This document shows, in pieces, positions 11,970-22,960 of a stretch of 64,000 bases of DNA. This DNA is from Moringa oleifera. Lineage: Eukaryota; Streptophyta; Magnoliopsida; Brassicales; Moringaceae. The translations under genes and the position numbers were made by a program. The stretch covers positions 64,501 through 128,500 of the forward strand of contig JAJFZO010000609.1 of assembly GCA_021397835.1 (NCBI GenBank). The letters run 5' to 3'. The notes under the pieces are model-generated. The model worked only from the letters and a program-made list of their open reading frames with translations. It did no database searches and had not been told where the DNA came from. The stretch's first letter is position 1; each line of letters begins with the position of its first letter.

Positions 11970-12735
11970 AACATCTTAATGACTATGAATCACATCAAAG
12001 ATAAACATCTTAATGGTTATGAATCATGTCTAGGATGAGATATCAAGACATATACGTTACTAATGAGAGGATCCAAAATATCCAGATGATTGTGAATCAC
12101 ATCTACGAGAGGATATCACAACGAGTATGCCATTGATAGGAAAATTCAAGACACCTTGATGGTTGTGAACCATATCAAGGATAAAAAAAACATGACGGAT
12201 GTAAATTGCATTGATATTCTTTCAGATTAAACCACCAAGATGAATGCAAAGTGCATTGTAGTGAAATATAAAGATGATTATGAATCGTGTCATAGATACG
12301 ATAAAATGGAATATCATCAGTGATAGAATCCTAGACTAAACGTCACAATGGAACACATTGCAGATGAAATATGAAACTATCAAGACAGTTGTACATCGCA
12401 TCTTGTTAAAAGTTTTAAATAATTCATAAATGATATATCAAGATTATTGTGCATTGTATCTTGATTGTCCTTTCAGATAATTTCAAAAATAGGATATTAG
12501 GATGGTTGTGTATCAGATCTTGATTGACCTTTTAGATAAACTCAAAATTAAATATCGACATGATTATGAATCACATTTTGGTAAAATTTTTAAATACAGT
12601 CAAGAAATGTAATATTGGTATGGTTGCACATTGCATCTTGATTGACTTTTCAGATCAATAAAAGCATCAAGACAGTTGTGTACTACTTCATACATATTTG
12701 AAGATGAAATGATAGGATAGCTATGAATCATATCC
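11970..12735. repeat. array of ~13 copies of a GGTTGTGAATCACATC-type motif
   Basis: Variants occur near 11980, 12013, 12088, 12161, 12240, 12275, 12385, 12443, 12502, 12559, 12620, 12672 and 12718, usually 55-75 bases apart. Examples are TGACTATGAATCACATC, TGATTGTGAATCACATC, TGGTTGTGAACCATATC and TGATTATGAATCACATT. Several units from 12443 on are followed by TCTTGATTGACCTTTTAGAT-like text, so the true unit is longer than the core. Confidence 0.7.
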
Positions 12736-14655
12736 TGATAGATAATTCTTATTCAGTTAACCACCATTATGATAGAGTAGTGTAATAGGGTGAAGTGTTC
12801 AACAATTTTGGTAGAATGTAGAAGTGAATGTGAATCACGTTGTTTATAGGATATCAAGAATTGTCAACTAATGTTGAGAGAATATTTGATAAGAGATGAA
12901 TTTTTCAACCAATATGATTAAATGACAAGAAAAAAAAATCTAAAAATCATACTAAAAAAAAAGAAAAGGAAGAAACTTATAAGTCTTTTAAGAAATTTAT
13001 GATTTAAAAGCAAAATTAGGATTTTCTTTGTCTAATATGTAATTCTCAAAGATAACAAATATGGTTAGTTGTAAACACTTATTTTTATTGCTAATGAAAT
13101 TTTGTATTTTCAGAATAAAGTAAAAGCAAGCTAGAGAGTTGAAAGACAATGGAAATTATCAAGTGTGTAGATCATGTCATTAATTGAGACTGGGGCTAGT
13201 CAAAGATTAGGTGATGAGTCTAAGTTAGATGTTGAATACATGAACAGAATCAGGTTTAATATGAGATTATGATTAAGAATAAAACTTGGATGTTAAGAAG
13301 TTGAAAGTAGTTTAATGAAGGATGATGAGAGATTAAGAGAAATATCATTTCATTCATGGTAAAGATGGGTATAGAACTAAGATCATTACAAATATATATA
13401 TATATATAAAGATTACACAAAGAAAAATCAAATACCAAGAGTAAAGATGCTGGTATTAGGAGTAGCATATATCGAAATTAGATTGGTTAAGGTTATTGTG
13501 AAATTTGTGATTGGATTAACATGAGTTAAAACTTTTAATGGCATTTCGATTAGAGCTTCAATGATGTTAACGACATTTAATATATGCTCAGCCATAGGAA
13601 CATCTTACCCAACCTCTAAAAAATCTAAGGTCCAGATCATGGTAAACTCCCTTAATCTAAAATAGTTAATCTCACTAGATGCTAGGGGAAAGCTCCACTA
13701 TGACCTTGCCCACGTTAGTGATAAAAGCCTCACGAGACTTGTATTAAGTGATGGCATCAATATGAGCTCAAGTTATCATTGTTTGATGTTTGGCTACTAT
13801 ATCCTCTATGGCTTTCTTTAATTAGAACTCTACATCAGCCTTGGTAGATGCCAATTCCCTGTCATTTAGTGCTAAAACATTAGTAAGTTACTCCACTTTA
13901 ATAGCATATACTCTAGCTTTGTTAACCATGTTAGTAACACACTATTGTTTGTCTCCACATCTTCAAAGGCTTACACTAAAACTTAGTTGTAAAGCTCATG
14001 CCTTTCCAAGATGAGGGCAATGTCATTATGAACTTGGAAATAAAATATATCAAGTTGAGAATTGATGCTAGACAGGGACGGGAATAAAATAAAAGAAAAG
14101 AGAAAGTATAAAGAAACTTACTTGACTACTGTGGCAGCTGAGGCTAACTGTTAGTCTGTTGTTACCTTTTGCAATAAGATATCTTCGATTACTGGGAGTA
14201 CTGCCTTTCACATTTTTTTTTTTTGGTATACAACCAGGATCTCGAATGGTGTTTATAACTTTGATGTTCCATCTTGGATGAAACCTGTCTGACATAGAAT
14301 AAGCCTTTGCAATAGGAAGATTTTCATCAAGGGCATCGATTGTTCCTTGATCTTAGATCTTGCCCTTCTTTGTTGATACATTGATGAGAATTTTGACTTA
14401 TTCCTTTGTTAATTTAGTCAGGCTTTACCCTTTAATGTTTTTGCATTAAATGAGGATTTTCTAATAACCAATCTGTTGTTGTCATGTCGAGATGGGTCTC
14501 AAGATATGACTATGCTCTTAACAGGTTGAAAGCCTGATCTCAATCTTATTTTCCTAGTGTGTAAGGCAATCTACTTTTTCTTTTTCTCAAGCAAGGTTGA
14601 GTCTTTTTAGGTTGCCTATTTCATCTAAGTTTGCACAATGAAAGAATATGTCAAA

Positions 14656-15084
14656 TTAGTTATAAAAGGAAAACAAAATAAGAAGACGTAAAGAAGGATA
14701 ACCCATTAGGAGGAGCAAGATTGATGATAAATTGACGAGGACTTTGAGATCTAATGGTTCAATTAGCTCATCTTGAGGAAATGACATGGCTTTTTTTGAA
14801 GGAAAATCTAAAAAGGTATTAGGAGGAGGATCTGGTGAAGGAGTCTTAGAAGAGCCTAGTTTTTGATCTAGGATTAGGATAACACTCGGTTTTTGATGAG
14901 TGTCAAAAGAAGGAAAACTTAGAAATTTGAGATATATATTATGGATTTTGATAATGTAATCCGATGTGAGGTAACGCCTTATACTATGGATATCAATATG
15001 ATCTAACATCAGATGAAAAAAGGATTTTGTTCCATTAAAGAAAGATTTCTTAGGCCCATAAGATGTCTTATGGATCTTCCACAA
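14656..15084 (-). pseudogene. retroelement accessory (antisense-type) frame, 142 codons
   Basis: The longest open frame of copy B begins MWKIHKTSYGPKKSFFNG. It continues with HIDIHSIRRYLTSDYIIK, SFDTHQKPSVILILDQKLG, a Pro-rich SPDPPPN stretch, and ends LRLLILFSFYN. No known catalytic motif is seen. Its DNA is alignable with plus-strand 6000-6300 in copy A, where the frame is broken, so it is a repeated retroelement component rather than a host gene. Whether it was ever translated is unknown. Confidence 0.45.
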
Positions 15085-15877
15085 TTCAAGATTAGGAAAT
15101 AAATCTTCTTAAGTGGTTTATAAATGCATATCTTTCCAATCCTTGATCAATGATAAATAAAGTTGGAAAATGAGATAAAAATTACCAAAAACTAAAAACT
15201 AACTTCTCCTAACCACATCTGCTTCAAATCAATTTAAAAAACTTAGAGAAAAAGGTAACAAAAATGGTTTCAAATTTCAAATCTAAACACTTGGTAAAGA
15301 AGACGAATAATGAATGCCAAGAATTTGGGGTGAATTGTAAAGGAGATAGATTACATCTATAACACATTATGATGGCAAAAGGGTAAAAGGGTAATTTAAG
15401 ACCACTGTTATATGTATCAAGGACACATCAAAGATAGGTGTTCATTTGGATTATCAATAAGCATCTAGATTAATTTGAAAATTTCATATTTGGCTTTAAT
15501 TTGTTATAAGGATATTTGGGTGAGGATAAAAAAACCCAAAAAATTCCACTGTGAAGAAAAAAGAAAATGAAGAAGAAAAAAGCTTACCCAAAAAGGAAAA
15601 GTAGAAGTTTGGTGTAAAAAAAGACATCGAAAAAGGAAGAAAAAGAAACTAGAGTTATGGAGTATTTATGAAGAGAGAGAATCAAGGTAGTAAAGGGTAT
15701 GGATAAATTTGTTGATAAAGAAAGAAAAGTTACAGCTCGAGACCCCATGTGAGATATGATTGTTAATCCAGCAAGGGTGTGACATGTGGCGACAAGCATT
15801 GAAGATGTTAGTTACAAAAGGTAAAGTGTCATTCAATGTCACGTCGTCCCTAAAGTTATCTTAATAGTAGTTATAAA

Positions 15878-15990
15878 CCGATCTCACATCAAGTCTCACC
15901 ATATGAAAGCATTATCTTGTGCCGATCTTGCATCAAGTCCCAAGCTACGAAAGCGTTGCCATGTGTAGATCTCACATTGGATCTAACGAT
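15878..15990. repeat. 44-bp tandem repeat, ~2.6 copies
   Basis: CCGATCTCACATCAAGTC (15878), CCGATCTTGCATCAAGTC (15922) and TAGATCTCACATTGGATC (15966) start successive 44-bp units that share GAAAGC(A/G)TT and TTGTG/ATGTG near their ends. Confidence 0.8.
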
Positions 15991-15999
15991 TTAACCTAA

Positions 16000-16986
16000 T
16001 CTTGTGACAAGTGCTAAGATATGAGTGATTTCATTAAAGGTTGAAGACAATGAAGATTAGCCCAATCTCAGGTTAGGTAGAAGGTTATAAAAGATTATAA
16101 AAGGGTGTGCATAGTACTTAATAGAGTGCACATTAATGCACATTTTAACTAAAACTGTTTGTCTTACATTATATTCCCTTTTTATAAATTAAATTTTCAA
16201 ATATTTAGTGGGCTTTTTTCTCCAAATTTTTTTATAAATCGGACCTAGATTGAATGTTTAGGGACCTTCACCAACTAACAAATTCTTTAGCAAAATTTAT
16301 AGTCTTTTGCTCTCAACCTTTCTTGAATTTTATCTTTAAGCTTGGATTGCAAGTACATTTCTTCATTATGTGTTTGTATAATTTATTCATTGTATTACAA
16401 ATTTTAATAAGAAATAAAAAGCTCGAAGAGATTAAAAGTTCCATTAGTTCTTGATGTGTTAATAAGTGCTTACCAATTTCTTGAAGATATTCTTGATGTT
16501 CTTGATATTTTAAATTGCTGTTCATTTATTGAGATTTAACATATTTTGCGGATCCTTTGTGCATTTCATTATTTGTAAAAGAAATTCTAATATTTAAGTC
16601 TAACATAGTTTGTACTCTTGTTCTTCAAATAAAAGATGTTTATTTTTTGGAATTGAAGTTTATTTATATATAACTCATATCTTCCTTCAGTAGATTTATT
16701 AAAAAAATATTTTGAGAATGATTATACAGAGTATAGTTGGGCACATGATTTTCTTTAAATTTTTTAAAGATCTTGATTGAGTCAAATCTCAAAACTGTGT
16801 ATTTATATATGTTAGTTGTCTATGAAGCTTATTTTACAAAGAGCATTGACATTAAATCATGGTCTCATAGACGACACTAATTGTTATATCCTCTTTAGAA
16901 AGCCCTAGGCGAGTAACAATCATGAATGATGAGTTAAGGGCTACCAAAAGTATTTATAGGGAGCCTTGCTAGCCTCATGTCTCATA
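16000..16986. other. unclassified, probably LTR-retroelement debris
   Basis: No exon was recognised. The stretch around 16190-16260 (TTAGTGGGCTTTTTTCTCC, CGGACCTAGATTGAATG) and the T-rich tail resemble transcribed LTR or leader sequence, but no partner copy was found in the window. Confidence 0.3.
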
Positions 16987-17990
16987 TGATTATAATGTAA
17001 TTATATGTTTTGATAATAACAAACATTTTTAAAGACTAATATTTAAATGATATTATAGTTTAGTTTATCATGAATTAATCAATGCCAACAAATGGTCAAC
17101 ACAAATGCTTAAAGCTATGCAATGATAAAGGAACTTAAATCAAGTAAGTAAACTAAGATAAATATGAACTTATGTAAATCTCTTTGCATTTCCTCAAGAT
17201 ATATTTTATTCTCATTCATGATAAAAGGATTTCAAATTGAATAATTTTTTACAAGAGATTTTAAATAAAAAGAAAGCTTCAAGAATTATAAATGTATGAG
17301 TTTTCAACAAAAGAATCTTGGATTTTAAAAAGTTGCATTAACAAATAGAAAAAAATGAACCAAGACATAAGTTAAGGACAAATATCACTACCCATATGGT
17401 TGATGGCACCATCCGAGATTCTGTCTCGACTGGTGTCATTGCCTCGATGTGTTTAAATATCTTAAAAGATCATAAGTTGTGTCTAATGATTATACTTTTG
17501 GACGAGTATAAATAGTCTTTGAAAAACATTTAAGCATTAATTATTCATGTATAAAGAAACTTAATATTATTTTTTCTCTAAATTTAAAACTTATTCTTCA
17601 TTTTTAAATCATCTTGGTTAAGTGTATGAGAGACCCAACATATTCTTTGTCATCATTTACTCTTGAGCAGAGTTCTTCTACTTGTATTCATATATCAAAC
17701 TTCTGTGATGTGGAAGATAAAGGTAAAAGTTATCTTGTTTGTATCATTTGGTTGTGTTAGAAACAAAAATTGTGTGGTTTGTGAAAATTAATGAAAATTC
17801 TCAAACATGTTACTTAAAGATGCGGATGTAGACAAGAATTATTAAATCATGTACTATCATTTGTATTTGTTCTCGTAACTTTGTTCTTTTAATTTTTATT
17901 ACTATTTATTGATTGTATTATTGTAATGTAGATTTTACTTAAAACAAAACTTAAAATAATACAATTCACCCTTTTTAGATTACTGCACTA
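16987..17990 (+). mobile_element. solo or truncated SIRE/Maximus-type Copia LTR
   Basis: It begins TGATTATAATG followed by ATGTTTTGATAATAACAAAC, a typical start for these LTRs. It contains GAGATTCTGTCTCGAC near 17415 and ends with a TTTTACTTAAAACAAAAC, ACAATTCACCC, GCACTAAAACC series, which is the usual 3' end before a Met-tRNA primer site. No gag or pol follows, and the next element starts within about 70 bases, so only the LTR remains. The boundaries are approximate. Confidence 0.6.
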
Positions 17991-18061
17991 AAACCTATAG
18001 TTGTGTTGTGTTAGAGAGTACCAAGGGTCCTAATAAGGATCTTGCAAACTCGATCAACATG

Positions 18062-18291
18062 ATATATGATTTGAATAATAGTAAAGAAAATTGCAAAAAA
18101 AGCAGATGAATTAAAGAAAGAAGAAAAAAAAGATAATGAAACGTTTTTTATACAGTGATATGAGCATTTATATACAAAAAAAAAAAAAAACAGAAAGTTA
18201 TTAGTAACTAATCACAATGAGACAAAAAGGAATAGTTACAATTACAGTTACACTGGCTTAATATTAGCTTGATAGATAATTTAGTGCATCA
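18062..18291 (-). repeat. 3' LTR of the minus-strand Copia element
   Basis: Read on the minus strand it begins TGATGCACTAAATTATC. It aligns along its length with 22272-22494. The inner boundary (18291) is firmer than the outer one. Confidence 0.75.
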
Positions 18292-18675
18292 GCTTCATAT
18301 GCTTTATCGTCCCCTTGTAAGTTGATTCGCCATGTAAAGCTAAATAAGCGTGGTTTAAAAAGAGACAAAAGGTAAAGTAAGTAGAGGCTTCATGAGGCAA
18401 TTTGTTAATTTATCTTCTAAATGTGTTTAATAGACTTTGATACTACGATTAACAACTTTCTCACGGATAAAATGATAATCAATATCAATATGTTTTGTTT
18501 GATTAATGTGGATGGCACTAAGATTGTTATAATAGATTAAAGGAGGTTAGATAAAAGGCATTAACAATTCTCGAAGAAGATATCGAATCCATAACATTTC
18601 AGTCTCTCCATTAGCAAGAACACAATACTATGATTCAACATTAAAGTGAGAAACTACTTTTTGCTTTGCAGATGA

Positions 18676-19700
18676 TTAAGAATTAAGATTATAGCGAAGA
18701 TAAACATAATAACCATTAGTGCTGTAATAATCATCAAGAGAATAACTCCAATTAGTGTCAGTATAGCAAACCAAAGAGAAGTCAATAGAAGGAGAAATAA
18801 GCAAACCAAAATAAGGAGTGACTTTAAGATAACGAAGAACATGTTTGGTAGCATTCCAATGAAAATCAGTAGAAGCATGCATAAGTTGACAAACTTTGTT
18901 AACAGCAAATGCAATATCTGGTTGAGTGAGAGTGTAGTATTGAAGAGTGCCAACAATGCTATGAAATAGAGATCCATCATCTAAGAGAATGCCATCATGA
19001 AAGGAAAGAATGAAACCCAAAACCATTGGCATTGAAACAGGCTTGTAGTCAATCATATTGGCTCAAATAAGAAGATCACAAGCATATTTGAGTTGACTAA
19101 GATGAAGATTAGTGGTAGTGCGATTGACTTCAACACCTAAAAAATAATGTAATGATCTTAAGTCTTTGATGGCAAATTATTGTTAAAGTACTATTGTAAA
19201 GCAAGAGAGAACAACAGAATTTGATCACGTCTAAATAATGTCATCCACGTAGACTAAAGCAACTAAAATATCAGTAGATATACAAAGAATAAACGTAGAA
19301 GTATCATCGTCTGAATTGGTGAACCCCTAATCAAGCAAAGTGAAACTAAGCTTATGATACTAAGCACGAGGAGATTGCTTGAGCTTGTAAAAAGCTTTTG
19401 TTAACTTATAAAGAAATTATGGTTGGGTAGCACCAATAAAACCTTGAGCTTGAGTCGTATATACACATTCAAATAAATCACCATGAAGAAAGGCATTTTG
19501 GACATCAAGTTGTTGAATACCCCAATTATGAGAGACAACCAAAAAGAGAACAAGTCGAATAGTGGCCAACCTTCATAATAGGACTAAAGGTCTCAAGTAA
19601 TCAGTGCTTGTTGCTTGGTCATAGCCCTTAGCAACCAAGTAAGCTTTTTATCGATTAACACTCCCATTAGGTTTGAGTTTCAATCTATAAGTCCATTTAA
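18676..19700 (-). pseudogene. Copia reverse transcriptase and RNase H remnant
   Basis: Around 19500 the minus strand reads VVSHNWGIQQLDVQNAFLHG then DLFECVYTTQAQGF, and near 19250 LVYVDDII, the YxDD active-site loop. The frame 19056-18676 carries SIVGTLQYYTLTQPDIAFAV, KHVLRYLKVTPYFGL and the RNase H CYTDTNWSYSLDDYYSTNGY block with its catalytic Asp. Stops such as those within the QPxFLYKL region kill the frame. Confidence 0.85.
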
Positions 19701-20229
19701 AGCTAATAACCTTTGTATAAGAAGAAAAAGGTACCAAAGTCCAAGTGTGATTATGATGCAAGGCATCAATTCTGCTTTCATAGCATCTTGCCACTCACTT
19801 TGTTAGGTAACTTATGAATAAGATATGGGTTCAAGTGGAAAGGAATGCAAATTGCTCAAATACACCTTAAGCTTAGAGATACTAGCTTTAGCTTTAGTGA
19901 TCATAGGATGAGTGTTTATGGAGCGAGGATAAAGGTTAGGGAAAGAGGAAACAGACTCTGAAAGAAATATAAATATTGGAGAAGGAAGAGAACAAGTGGA
20001 AGAAAAAGAAGGAGAAGTGAAAGAAGAAGTAGAAGACAAAGTAAGAAGAGAAGCAAGTGGTGTAATCGTAGAGAGTGTGAAAGGAACAAAGGCATAAAAA
20101 GGAGGATAACAATTGAAAAAAGAGGACAAAGACGTGAAAAATTATAAGAAGGTAGGTGGTAATAAAGAAGTTGATAAGATGATTTGTTATGAAGTGGAGT
20201 AGTAAAAAAATGATTGATTAAGTAATTGG

Positions 20230-20565
20230 TTATAGAAAATGCATAAAGCCAGTAAGCAAAGAGCCTATTTCAGTAACATGGCAATTCTTTCTTTCAACAT
20301 GACTATTTTGAGTTAAAGTGTATGGATAGGAAACACGATGAAGAATCCAGAAAAATTGAAAGAATTTTTGTAAAGGATGAAATTTTCTGTCCAAATCAGA
20401 TTGAACTTGTTTAATTATTTCCCCAAATTGTGTATGAACCATGGTTTTGAAATGTATAAACGAAAAATAAGCTTCATCTTTAGATTTGAGTATGTAAAAC
20501 CATGAGAACCTAGCATGATCATTAATAAGAACCATAAACTGGAGAAAATAGGGGATGGACCCCAT
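20230..20565 (-). pseudogene. Copia integrase core remnant
   Basis: The frame reads FMVLINDHARFSWFYILKSK, then FKTMVHTQFGEIIKQVQSD, FFWILHRVSYPYTLTQNSHV and ERKNCHV. These correspond to the first catalytic Asp region (the usual D is replaced: I-N-D), the QSD segment and the N-x-x-x-E-R-K-motif (Q-N-S-H-V-E-R-K). The domain is recognisable but damaged. Confidence 0.8.
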
Positions 20566-21570
20566 AAATTTGTATGTATTAAATCAAAAGGTTAAACTGC
20601 TCTAGATTGAGATAAGGAAAACAGAAGTCTATGAATGTTTACATATTGAGAAGCATTACAAAATTGAATGAGTAATCCTAGATTTATCAAAATTACAAAG
20701 ATTTAACCCTTGATTGATGATAAGAATAGCTGAATGACCTAAACACTAATGCTAGAGATTAGCATCGATGGAGTTTGCAATGAAAACTTAAGGAGATGAT
20801 ATAATCATAGATGATGACACAGTGGTTTGACCTTTTAGAAACCATGATAAAGAATTCATTGGAGCAAATTTTTGGTCTTTCACCAGAAAATAGTCAAGTT
20901 AAAGTCTACAGAAGCTCTGTTATCTCTATAGAATTTAGTGACATTGAGTAGATTATTTGAAATAGTAAGAGTATGAAGAACATGCCTAAGAGCTAAAGAA
21001 GCATTATGAGCATGTAAAAGGTGTGACCAACATGTGCAATTAGTAATTTCTTACCATCACCAACTTAAACTTGATCTAATCTAATGAATGGTTTGGTTAT
21101 ATCAAGTAATTTAACATTTGGTGTGATGTGCTAGGCAACACCTGAATCTGTGAACCATGTGGAGTCTAGAATACTTTCAGGTGTAACCTAAGGTTGCATC
21201 TGTGGTGAAAGCATGTACTGAGAGGAAAAATCAGCATTGGTAGGCAAAACTGTATTGAATGACTTGAGAAAAGAAGGTTGGTTGCTCATTTTCAACCAAT
21301 GGTAGCAAATATTAGCTTTGTGACCATATTTACCACAAATTTATCATTGGGGCTTAGGAGAGATACCAGTAAGGTTCATGAATGGTTTTCAAGATGGAAT
21401 AGTAGGTGATCTTTGAGGTTTTCCCAAACTACTAGAAGCAAAAGGCAAAGAAGATCGATTAAATTAAAGATTGTTTGGTAGAATTTTTGCAAACATTTGT
21501 GAAAGTGTGATAATGAAACTGCTTGGCTTTAAAACGAGGCTGAATATAGTGAGATAAATTTGCTTGGAGA

Positions 21571-22226
21571 TTAATGATTAGAGGTGGTGTGTTTTAATCG
21601 CTCAAGACAAAAGTCATAATTGAGAAGAAGGTTGTAAATCCCTTCCATGAGAGGATTATCAGGACGGTTGTGAATAGAGGTGACAAAAGAATTGTATAAA
21701 CCACCAAATGTATAGATCAATTGATCTTTATGTGATATAAGTTCTCTTATGGTCGCGAGAGAATTGTGCATCTGCTTGAATTTTTGAATATGCTCTAATC
21801 TTTCTTCAAGGTTTTCAACGAGGATCGAAGCTCAATAATTCAAGCTAATGATGAAGCTTGATATAATTAAGAGAAAGCTATCTAAATTTTAGTAGAAATA
21901 TTATAAGAGACAATCTGAGTCATCATATTCTCAAATAATAAGGCATAAAACTAGCTCATAATGAGATGATCACAACATATCCACTAATTATATTCTAGAT
22001 TTACAATATTGGTTTATTGATCAAGAAAGCTAGGTGGACATGGATGAGACCCATTAGTAAAATCTTTAAGATCATTAACAATAATGATGTTAAGAAGTTG
22101 ATTTTTCCAAATAAAACAATTGTTTTCATTAAGCTTTATAGCAAAAGGTTGAATCATATGAGCCGAGTTACCAAGAATGTGAAGGTTGAGTAATGATGTT
22201 TTAGAAAAAGGAGGTAGTATTAGCAC
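21571..22226 (-). pseudogene. Copia gag remnant
   Basis: The first part reads IQPFAIKLNENNCFIWKNQL, the usual N-terminal gag (UBN2-type) start. A later frame reads MHNSLATIRELISHKDQLIY then YNSFVTSIHNRPDNPLM. The frame changes between the two parts and stops intervene. A zinc-knuckle-like trace is faint near 21300-21350. Confidence 0.7.
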
Positions 22227-22259
22227 TGAAAGAATTCATGGAGGTAGAAAGCATCTTAT

Positions 22260-22271
22260 GCTATGATATCA
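22260..22271 (-). other. primer-binding site (Met-tRNA type)
   Basis: On the minus strand the sequence TGATATCATAGC directly follows the 5' LTR. It matches the canonical TGGTATCAGAGC at 10 of 12 positions. Confidence 0.75.
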
Positions 22272-22494
22272 AGATAAAATTTAAATATCAACAAAAAATG
22301 TTATAAAAAAAACAAAGGAAGCAGAGAAGTATAATGAGTACTATATTATTATAAACGTTTTTAAAACAATGGTATGAGTATGTATATATAAAAAAATAAA
22401 ATTATTACTAACTAATCACAACAAAATAAAACAAAAAATAATAACTACAGTTGCATTAGCTCAACATTAGCTTAATATATAATTTGGTGCATCA
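22272..22494 (-). repeat. 5' LTR of the minus-strand Copia element
   Basis: Read on the minus strand it begins TGATGCACCAAATTATA and shares TAACTAATCACAA and the T-rich centre with 18062-18291. Confidence 0.75.
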
Positions 22495-22499
22495 ACTGG

Positions 22500-22960
22500 A
22501 AATGCATGTCACAACCCTAAAAACTGGATCAACTTGGTAAAGGTTTACTTGAACTCTTGTAAAGGTAATATTCTAGATCTTAGGATCGAAATCTCTCGGA
22601 TGGAGTCTGGACTGACGTGATTTGATTAGCCGAGACTTAGCTCAAGTTGTCAAGCTAGACTAAGAGAGCTCGAGTCTGATATTAAACATGATTAAGCTTT
22701 AATCTACCATCAATCATTTTTCTTTAATTGTGCACAGATTCTGGATTTTTATTTTGCTGAGTTTTCAACCTCTTAGTCGTCCTTTCGTGGCCACTTGGGC
22801 AGAATTTTTTTAGGAGTAAAAAAACTCTTCTCTATCGTCGGTCCCCACTACTGGCTTTCTAGAAGTTGCTGCATACCATCTATCCGTCGGGCAGGTATAG
22901 TTGTGAAGTATTCAGTGACTCCTATTCTCTACCAATCAACCCAACTGCAAACCTCAAAAG
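22500..22960. other. 5' flank of the NO66-like gene
   Basis: No coding sequence was seen. The last about 200 bases before the start codon presumably hold promoter and 5' UTR, but no distinct TATA box was identified with confidence. Confidence 0.4.

Larger units (their letters stand above)
11040..15800 (-). mobile_element. Tat/Ogre-like retroelement accessory region, copy B (antisense to pol)
   Basis: The region directly follows the pol end at 10975 but its coding traces read on the minus strand, as expected for an antisense accessory frame between pol and the 3' LTR. From high to low coordinates it holds a TCHTLAGLTIISHMGSRAV frame (15584-15799), the 142-codon frame at 14656-15084, coiled-coil-like coding traces at 13500-14100 (ADVEF, KKAIEDIVAKHQTMI, YKSREAFITNVGKVIVELS), the tandem motif array at 11970-12735 and the CACTAGGG array at 11690-11870. 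It is an inverted, diverged relative of 5750-8060. No LTR boundary could be fixed. Confidence 0.5.
18062..22494 (-). mobile_element. Copia LTR retrotransposon, degenerate, with both LTRs
   Basis: The element is about 4.4 kb and reads on the minus strand. The 5' LTR is at 22272-22494 and the 3' LTR at 18062-18291; they share TGATGCAC at the start, TTAGTTA/TAACTAATCACAA, and a long alignable body. A Met-initiator-type primer site follows the 5' LTR. Inside, in order, are gag (22226-21571), integrase (20565-20230), reverse transcriptase (about 19700-19100) and RNase H (19056-18676). Stops and frameshifts interrupt every domain. No clear 5-bp target duplication was seen. The LTR divergence suggests an old insertion. 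Confidence 0.85.

Noticed and set aside
14656..15084. 142-codon frame as a possible host gene
   Set aside because: A diverged, broken copy lies at 6000-6300, so it belongs to a retroelement family rather than a host locus.
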